DNA from: Pelodera strongyloides
Lineage: Eukaryota; Nematoda; Chromadorea; Rhabditida; Rhabditidae
DNA length: 64,000 nt
Direction: 5' to 3'
Assembly: GCA_036852015.1 (NCBI GenBank)
Contig: JAANDG010000094.1
Coordinates: 1-64,000 of the forward strand
Made by a program: the position numbers and the translations under genes. Each line of letters starts with the position of its first letter. Positions within the stretch are counted from its first letter, which is position 1. The notes under the pieces are model-generated. The model ran no database searches, was not told the origin of the DNA, and saw only the letters and a program-made list of their open reading frames with translations. Positions 57,301-64,000 of this stretch are shown piece after piece.

Positions 57301-60300
57301 ATTAATCTGTGTAATAAATGAAGTAATATGTTATTTTCCTCTGCCATTACTTCAAGGAAATTGTTTTTTTCTTATCCGTGTATTTGCGTAAAGCATTTTA
57401 AAGTAAATTTCAAGTTTACATTTTATCAAATAAAAAGTCAAGAACACTTCAGATTCAATTTTATTTCGCTCTCTCTGAACCAAGTTGTCTATTAGGAAAA
57501 AATACACTTGACATGAATTGAATATTCAAGAGCAGTTACCTTTTTGAGTTTGCATTTTCAACTTTTTGCCGAATAGTTAAAGGGGACAGGCGCGGGAAAA
57601 ACAGGACCGCTCTTGAGGTTTAGTATCTAAGGTTCCTAACACTTATTGCTAGCCCGCACGTTATACGGCGTCCCCGAATATTTTCAAACTAGGCACTTCA
57701 GTTTTCCTTTAAAACAGTATTTTACGTGGTTTGTGATAGGTATGGTATATAGCTGATCTTCCATGTATTATATTCAAATTATAATTAATTCGCCTGTTCC
57801 GCGCCTAACGAAAGTTGCATTTCGAAACATGAAGTCGCATAAGGTTCACAAACCACACGCCATGCCGCATTAAAGAAATCTTCAAAAATCCACGTGTCAT
57901 ACCCCTTTAAACTTTCCGAATTATATCTCTAAATCAAAAGGGGTACAATAGTAGTTTATCTCTCTGCGGGAATCTCCGCTGATAGTTATTGCTATAAGGA
58001 TGGGGCTGACCTTGGCGCATTACCTACCTTTAGAGTTAGTTTTTACGACTTTCTTTCTTTTGTCTTTGGCTTGTCTTTAGTTCTTACAATTATTTAGTTC
58101 TAAACTATCTTTTAGTGATAGTGTTCATGTAGTCGGCATTGTTTTTTTAACTATACATTCGTAATATTTAAAAAAAATCGAAATTCAGCTTTCGTTTTCC
58201 TTGGAAAATTCATTCACTTTTTCGAGAAAGTGCACTTTTTCTTCACGTTTTTCGTCCTAAATTTTCGCTTCTCGAGATCATAAAAAAAAACGGGTTTGAA
58301 GCTGCTTGTTAGATGTTTTCTATTAGGAATGGAACCATTTTTGCTAAAGCAATTATGAGCTAATTAAGTTACAATTAAAGATAATTGCTTTTCATGGATT
58401 TGCTCTTGAATATACGGTATTAAACCGAGCCGAGTGTGGCTTTCAAACTTTTTCTCAGGATTTTTTCAAACGTGAATTTACATGTAGCACATGGGAATGC
58501 AATTGTCCAGTAGAACTGTCGCAAACCACATGCCTCAGCCTAATCCTAAGCCTAAGCATAAGCCTAAGCCTAAGCCTTTATTACGAATTCACTTCCAAAT
58601 TTGCGTACATTATATGTCAACTTCCCGTTGCATGACCACGCTGTCATATTGTATAAATTTGCATACGAAAATTTGCATACACCCTGACGTGATTGCACAA
58701 TTTCCATACTGTTCCTAAACCCGTCGTTTCCCGAGCTTTACCGCCAACTGTCTTTGTTTATTCACCAGGCGAGACTGTCAAAACTTGCGCCGTTCAAACA
58801 CTAATCACTCGTATGCAAATTTCCTGCGCGCAGTCTCGGGTGCGCGCTCAGGCCTGCGTGCACCTCTATGATAATTTCTATTTTGCCGTATCACACACTG
58901 ATTGTGATAATGATATCAGACCATGTTACAATGTTTATTGAGCTGGAATATGAACTTCCCTTTCATTACACGAAATGTGTGTTTTGTATACTTTTTTGAG
59001 ATCATATGTATAAGGAAAATATAATTTTAGGGAACATTGACCAGAGAAAAAAAAAGATTTCCTACTTTATATTTTCAGACCCCATGTAACGACTCTGTTT
59101 TTGGTTCACTTTCCAAATTTGCATATTTATTATTCTTTTACCAGCCGGCTACGCCGCCCGAGGCGACTTTCTATTACATTTATTTTATTTTATGTATAAA
59201 AAAACGTGGATTCAAAAGTAGTTATAAAAAAATTAGAGTATGGATCATATGCAAAAATCCTCGCTTCACTGCTCGTTTTGTTGCTCTAGATTTGCATGTT
59301 CTTTGTATTTTAATCGGAGTACTTTGAGCGCCGCCGAAGCGCCCGAACGATACACCACACACATTCCGTATATGCAGCATTTTTTCATCGTTTGTGAGAG
59401 GGGCGCTCGGGAAGTCAGATGGCTCAGTGCACGGGAACGTGAACTACTGAACCAATCTTACTTCCTGAGCGTAACGCACATCATCCAAACGTACAATCAA
59501 ACAAACGCGCAAACAAACAAACAAAGCTCCCAACTTTATATAATAAGATATTAAGTAATAATAATCCCTTTCAAACAATTTTTTCAAAGAAAAATTGAAA
59601 GGTTGACACAGTAATTTCACACGCTCAACAGTGGTATTGTGCTCTTTTCATATGCAAATGCCGACCAGTTAATAGTCTAGTATTGGGGTGTTTACTAGGT
59701 GGTATTATACCCGGTAATCTATACTTTTCGCGCGCGCGCAAGGCTGTAGCAAACCCCGATTTACTATTTTCGATTCTACTCACTGAGAGCTCAGGGAATA
59801 AATCCACCCTTTAGGTGAGATAACATTCAAAAGGAGAGATTTAGAGCTTAGGGAGACCTTTACCTAGGGTTTATAGTACTATACCTGGGCGAGCCCCGCT
59901 TAGTAAATACATAATAGCTTAGCTGCCGGGGGTTATATACCGCTCACACCGCTGTCTATTGTGGTATGGACGGTAAAATACCTCGGATTAAACAGGTTAC
60001 TAGTTTTAGAAGGAAAGCCGAACCCTATTGACTAGGCATTGAAATATCCGCATTTTAGATTGTTCACATCTTGCGCAAAGGCTGCTGTTTGGTTTGGTTA
60101 CCTCTTTTATGGAAAGAAAAATTTTCTTATAAGAGGCATACGGTTGCGGTATACTCTTACCCTTACAATTAAATACATAAAACACTAGGCCTAACCGCTG
60201 GCAACAACATAAAGCAGGGCCCCTAGGCCTGCGCTTCCCATTCCCAAGTCAAAATTATCATTATCGTAAGCCACAATTCCAGGCACGAACTTGAGGCGTC

Positions 60301-60808
60301 AGGCCTAAGTGCGGGCCTAAGCTTCATCATGTCTAAGTGCAGGCCTAAACATAAGACATCATGCCTAAATGCAGGCCTAAACATAAGACATCAGTCCTTC
60401 GTTTCTCAAGACTGTCATTGTCATAAACCATCAATTTGTCTGTGCTTGCGCGGCATTAATGAGGGGGTGTGCGTTCTGTTTTTGCCATGTTTTGCGTCCT
60501 CCTGCTTTTCATTTTTGCCTAATTCATAGTCAATTCGTGTTCTTGTCTTGCTTAACTTTTCTCACTATCTCTCTCCCTCTCTCTCATCCTCTCTGTGTCT
60601 CTGTGTGTGTCTCTCTCTCACTCTCTCTATTTCCCTCTTTCTATCCCCCTCGATTACTTTCTTGGCAACAGACAGTTAAACCAGACCTGCACACGAGGGT
60701 TGATTATACTATTATTATCACTCTGTCAGATTATCTTTATTTCCTTTCTCTGACTATTCTAACCCTCTATCTCTCCCTCTCTCTCTGTCTCTGTCTCTCT
60801 CTCTCCCG

Positions 60809-60840
<32 letters not shown>

Positions 60841-63780
60841 GTCACTCCTTGTGAGGGAACACGTATTAGGCAATAATCTGTGGTAATAAGACAAATGACT
60901 CGTAATGAATCTTCAAACATATACACCGAAACTGTTTCTCTGCAATTTGGTAATCTATTTCTGCCTATTGGAAATCTACAGTAACTCTGCAATTATGTTC
61001 TACATGTCTAGTGGATGGAATGGTTTTTAGGCTTGAGTCAATTATAGATATTGACTATGAATATTAATTATCTTTCGACGCACTAAAAACCTTCTAAATT
61101 CATTTTGTGCGCTCGAGCCTTTAATACCATATGGCAACACCTATAGTTCTAATGGTAACGCCCGCAATTGCAGATAAAATTTATATTTCAATCTAAAAGG
61201 GTACGATATTTGCATAACTATGACCAAATCGGCCGCACCATAACAGTCTGGAACCAACAAAAACCCACCATGCTACATTGGTGCGCCGTCTTTTCCGACA
61301 ACGACTAACCCTAGGCCCATCCCTTTAGTGCAAATATTTGAGCAAACAATCCAGGAAAACACTCATAACGCGCTCGTTTTATAAGTGATTTCTTCCTTTT
61401 CAAGATGTTCTAGTTGGATTTAGGTTAGACGTTTGCTCAAACAGTAATTAAGTACCGTAGTTTGTGCAAAAAAAAATCGTGGATGCCAAAACAATGGTGC
61501 TTTAGCTCACAAAACGAGAACAGTTATTAGTCATAGGTAATACAAGGTCGAGGTCCTTTAGAAATGAACCGCAGTTGCAAAAATTTCTGGGGCGTAAATA
61601 AACTGCAACTTTGTGTTGAGGATATTCGAAGTATATTTCAAACATCATTATTTCTGTACTTCTGTAACCATTCACTGCCAATGATTTTAGTACGACTTTA
61701 GCATGACTTTAGCGATGACCCACTTCGATACTAATTCAATGCTTTTTCTACTCTTTACTCTTTCCGCACTGACCTTATGTGTGACAAAACAGTACGAAAT
61801 TTTGGTAAGATACGACAGAAAAGGCAATACGACCTTGGCGTAACCGTTTTTTAATGGGATAGCGCGGTAGCGCGCGCTCACAGCGCGCGGCTCTTGTACT
61901 GCGGTAGATGTTTAGAGATATGCCGGATTATAGCCAGGTGTATTATAGTATTATACATCTCACGTTTGAAGTCTAGGTACTAGTTTGGCACCTCAACCTG
62001 GTAGGCGAACATACGAGTCCTTATTTTTTATAGGTGTTGACAAACGAAAATTCATGGTTAGAGTATAGGTATAGGCTTTATATGTTTGTGGATGAGTGCG
62101 CTGGTAATAGAGTAATACAGCAGTGCGGTTCTATACTAGCAATTTGCAGCACATGCTCGAATACTACTGTACTACTACGGTATAATAGTATTTGCTTAAT
62201 AGTACAGTTTACTGCCCCGGTCTATAGTCCCTCATTGTCATTTTCCTAACTAAAAAGATCATGAATTATCAGCAATTTTTCCCCAACTTTTGCCTCGCTT
62301 TGATTTTTGCATGGCATACTAGAGAACTTCAGAAAAAGAACCGGAGTTTAAAGCGAAATACCGGTCGGTTTTTGAAACACATCGCGTAGAACAGTATTCA
62401 GAATTCTTACGTAGCTTATGCAAATTAACATCAATTGGAATAAAAGATCGAGCTTAATTCGAGCAAATTTGAATAAATGCGTCAGTATTCAGTTGTCCAC
62501 GATGCGTTTCAAGACCGGCCGATATTTCGCTTCAATTGCAATTTTATACCTTTTGAGGGTACCAAACCATAGGCCATACCATTGGAAGCACTTACAACTC
62601 GCAATATGTTTTAGCAAGTACTTATTTTGATTGTATAACGAACTTCTTTACTAATTGCAGTTTAAAATAGATAAATCTTTCTTCACCTTTCATTCATTCT
62701 TTATTTCCTTTTTCAGTTTTTTTTTCTTCATTTTGCCATAAAAATGCTCACTTTCCCATCTTGTTCATTCGTTGTGTTTTATTTTGTTGAGACATTTGAA
62801 AACATTAAACAAATAGCATTTTCTCGGCCCGGGCATTATTGCCTCATACAGGTCTCTGGGAGAATGCGTAATCGTTTTGGTTAATTGACTGCGATATTGA
62901 TTGATTTTGAGGTGACATAGGACTATCGATTTTTTATAGATTTTTTATAGCTCATATTGATACGTCGATTGATCTCATTATTAACATTTTTTGCTTTCAT
63001 GGTTTGAGGTTTGATATCAACAGTTCTGTATTGTGCCTTGACCATCTTTTCACGGCAACATTTGCCAATTATCTCGGAGTCATTTAAAGGGAGAGGCCCA
63101 CGAGAAAAATGTTTTCCTATATTTACTTGCACAGAATGTCCGGAATTTCAGAAATATTACTATGAAAACTGCATTTCTTTACGCCTAGAACTCGCAGAGT
63201 TACTCCTCGGCAAACTGTTCGGCCAGGTACCGTAGTCAGAATTCTTTTAGGGTAGTAAAGTATTGGAAACGCTTTGTTATAAGGGTAGGAATGTTCTTCA
63301 TTCGTTTAACAATTATTATGTAGAGAAAGAATGCTAATGGATGGATATAAACCGTAAACATGTATTTTAACCTTTCTGACTACGGTACCTGGCTGAACTG
63401 TTTGCTGTGAAATATCTCTGTGAGTTCTAGGCGTAAAGAAATGCGGTTTTCACCACAAGATTTCTGAAATTCTGGACATTCTGTTCAAGTAAACAAAGAA
63501 CAATTTTTTCTCGTGGGCCTCTCCCTTTAATATCAACATTTTCCAGTCCCCAACATATGCCTTCAATTTTGTTCATGCTTTCTGACCTGAGCAATTCGAA
63601 GATAATACAGCGTAACTTCATTTCCATGGGACCTTGACTTTCGGAATATTTAATTTCCAAAAACCACTGCAATTTCAGGACAGCGGTGAAAGAATGCCAG
63701 TAATAGATATCAGAGGAATCCGACAAAATGAATCAGTATTGGATCTCGCGAGGAAATTTGCCGAAATCAACGCGCAACAG
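52420..63780 (+). CDS. Unrecognised Ser-rich protein, 5' part (continues past right edge)
   Basis: Proposed exons: 52420-52486, 52867-52908, 53140-53294, 53526-53573, 53645-53766, 53838-53946, 54203-54292, 54480-54569, 55706-55760, 55850-55905, 63679-63780; phases agree. The start MRLEVDGGGGARTSRRD follows GATTTCAG by one base, a trans-splice-type site. Recognisable stretches: KHEETDVAYLNEPYFRLPP, GKIYAVAHKVTDEYLK, a Ser-rich SSSYSPVSLLSVSLYDSP, the acidic Ser-rich ASSGYGSASSESDPEIHGDS, a basic RRRSVPASLRNAY, and VLDLARKFAEINAQQ as a likely helix. There is no signal peptide, so a cytoplasmic or nuclear scaffold is inferred. Exons 3-5 are the weak point: acceptor and donor choices there were made to keep phase, and an alternative start at 53124 or a shorter exon 5 ending at 53677 is possible. 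The last intron is about 7.8 kb. An Axin-like protein was considered but no RGS domain is seen. Function unknown. Confidence 0.5.
52523..52697. mobile_element. GC-ended hairpin MITE, copy 3, in intron 1 of the Ser-rich gene
   Basis: CTCAGGCGCGCAGCGCGCAA at the left; the right end CGCGCCTGAG lacks part of the inner stem. Confidence 0.75.
52912..53062. mobile_element. Hairpin MITE, copy 2, in intron 2 of the Ser-rich gene
   Basis: Inverted ends begin CACAAAAATTTAACGCTG and include AGGTTACAGGCGTCTCCTG. Starts four bases past the proposed exon end at 52908. Confidence 0.75.
53310..53440 (+). repeat. CT microsatellite in intron of the Ser-rich gene
   Basis: Interrupted (CT)n; its polypyrimidine run reads through into a spurious frame. 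Confidence 0.85.
54317..54400 (+). repeat. GA microsatellite in intron of the Ser-rich gene
   Basis: Interrupted (GA)n, starting 25 bases after the donor at 54293. Confidence 0.85.
54950..55180. repeat. GGTCACCAAATGG-type repeat, long form
   Basis: AATTGCTGAAACCACAG to CCGTCACCAAATGGGTTC; aligns end to end with 44640-44835. In intron 8 of the Ser-rich gene. Confidence 0.6.
55312..55550 (+). mobile_element. Helitron-like element (239 bases) in intron of the Ser-rich gene
   Basis: Starts TCTTATTATATAAAAGAG, contains CATACCGATGTGCGTTACG, ends GTCGCTTCAGGCGGC, nine bases and CTGG before T. Nearly full-length match to 35421-35645. Confidence 0.6.
55936..56107. mobile_element. MITE family B
   Basis: Ends TTAAAGCGGTATTACAGCCG and TTCTGTTATACTGCTTTAA; sits 30 bases after the exon ending at 55905. 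Confidence 0.7.
56875..57058. mobile_element. MITE family A in last intron of the Ser-rich gene
   Basis: Left TTAAAGTGAAATACCGCCCG, right TATTTCGCTTTAG; variant core in reverse. Confidence 0.8.
57709..57910. mobile_element. MITE family B, diverged
   Basis: Ends TTAAAACAGTATTTTACGTG and CCACGTGTCATACCCCTTTAA. Confidence 0.55.
58533..58578 (-). repeat. Interstitial TTAGGC array
   Basis: Six to seven CCTAAG units, two mutated. Confidence 0.8.
59141..59548 (-). mobile_element. Helitron-like element, long form with tRNA-like segment
   Basis: Same termini (TCTTATTATATAAAG at the 5' end after an A; hairpin and CTGG at the other) but 408 bases. Carries a tRNA-like run GGCTCAGTGCACGGGAACGT, also found inverted at 40258-40375. 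Confidence 0.6.
60292..60396 (+). repeat. 32-base tandem repeat
   Basis: AAATGCAGGCCTAAACATAA plus ACATCATGCCT occurs three times; carries GCCTAA, so it may derive from a telomere-type array. Confidence 0.7.
60540..60845 (+). repeat. Two CT microsatellites
   Basis: 60550-60650 and 60770-60845, with a non-repeat spacer containing CAACAG|ACAGTTAAACC, a possible but unsupported small exon. Confidence 0.8.
62348..62535. mobile_element. MITE family A
   Basis: Left TTAAAGCGAAATACCGGTCG, right end ATTTCGCTTCAA; core GGAATAAAAGATCGAGC. Confidence 0.8.
63084..63530. mobile_element. Foldback element, AGGGAGAGGCCCACGAGAAA family
   Basis: 447 bases with TTAA ends; arms include TACGGTACCTGGC-like sequence and CGCCTAGAACTCGCAGAG. 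Ends 148 bases before the last exon in the window. Confidence 0.85.
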
Positions 63781-63986
63781 GTAATTTGTTAACTGCGTGC
63801 GTGCTGCGTGCGTTCTGCGCACACTTGTGTGCGAAACCATATGATATGGGTAGCCTGATTTTCTATGATGCAAAAAACATCTTCCACCTGCGGAGGAGTG
63901 ATTCACTGGTACGTGGGCCAGACGCTGTATCCACTACGACACCGGCTCTTCCCTACTGCACAAAATCCACAAGACACCAGTATTCT

Positions 63987-64000
63987 GAGGCCATATTCAC
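63987..64000. mobile_element. Start of a second AGGCCATATTCAC element, cut by window edge
   Basis: The last bases AGGCCATATTCAC equal the left end of the element at 18770. Confidence 0.35.

Larger units (their letters stand above)
55906..63678 (+). other. Very long last intron of the Ser-rich gene (or end of gene)
   Basis: 7.8 kb of MITEs, a Helitron-like element, microsatellites and AT-rich filler. The exons on both sides are in phase 0, which suits one intron, but a separate gene starting before 63679 cannot be excluded. 57911-58530, 58579-59140, 59549-60290 and 60846-62347 show nothing recognisable. Confidence 0.4.

Noticed and set aside
1..64000. CRISPR array, bacterial operon, rRNA, or integrated virus
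   Set aside because: No regularly spaced direct repeats with unique spacers, no ribosome-binding-site gene strings, no rRNA signature, and no capsid or polymerase other than the Penelope-like RT.

Overview
The window is a gene-sparse, repeat-crowded stretch of a eukaryotic genome, most likely a nematode. Four things in the sequence point that way: many interstitial arrays of the nematode telomere hexamer TTAGGC; introns that begin GTRAGT and end TTTCAG; start codons that sit 1-18 bases after a TTTCAG-like acceptor with no partner donor nearby, as expected of spliced-leader trans-splicing; and gene families (vWA plus C-type lectin, amine N-methyltransferase) known from nematodes. No bacterial-type operon, CRISPR array, rRNA or convincing functional tRNA is present.

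Genes, left to right. (1) 1521-4724 (+): last six exons of a receptor-type tyrosine kinase; its N-lobe lies off the left edge. (2) 9076-14589 (+): 13 exons for a secreted 380-residue protein with a vWA domain followed by a C-type lectin domain. (3) 15640-19770 (+): 9 exons for a 283-residue NNMT/PNMT/TEMT-like methyltransferase. (4) 22010-27752 (-): 9 phase-0 exons for an unrecognised secreted helical protein of 235 residues. (5) 29404-34230 (+): a decayed Penelope-like retroelement whose GIY-YIG nuclease precedes its reverse transcriptase, with a hammerhead-ribozyme-like core near its 3' end. (6) 39052-41172 (-): a shorter paralogue of gene 4. (7) 52420-63780 and beyond (+): an unrecognised Ser-rich protein, open at the right edge. 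Genes 4 and 6 lie in two diverged copies of one segmental duplication (about 21.96-29.28 kb and 38.96-42.56 kb), each ending in a leftover of the methyltransferase last exon.

Most remaining sequence is transposable elements: about 15 copies of a 180-195 bp TTAA-bounded MITE, a related second family, 400-490 bp foldback elements, short GC-rich hairpin MITEs, a short non-autonomous Helitron-like family, tRNA-like fragments, a scattered repeat built on GGTCACCAAATGG, and long GA/CT and GT microsatellites. Many sit in introns, and four MITEs end 10-16 bases before a splice acceptor, so introns that would otherwise be short are mostly MITE. Exon models were made by hand from splice consensus, reading phase and domain logic; those for genes 1-4 and 6 keep phase throughout, those for gene 7 are less certain.
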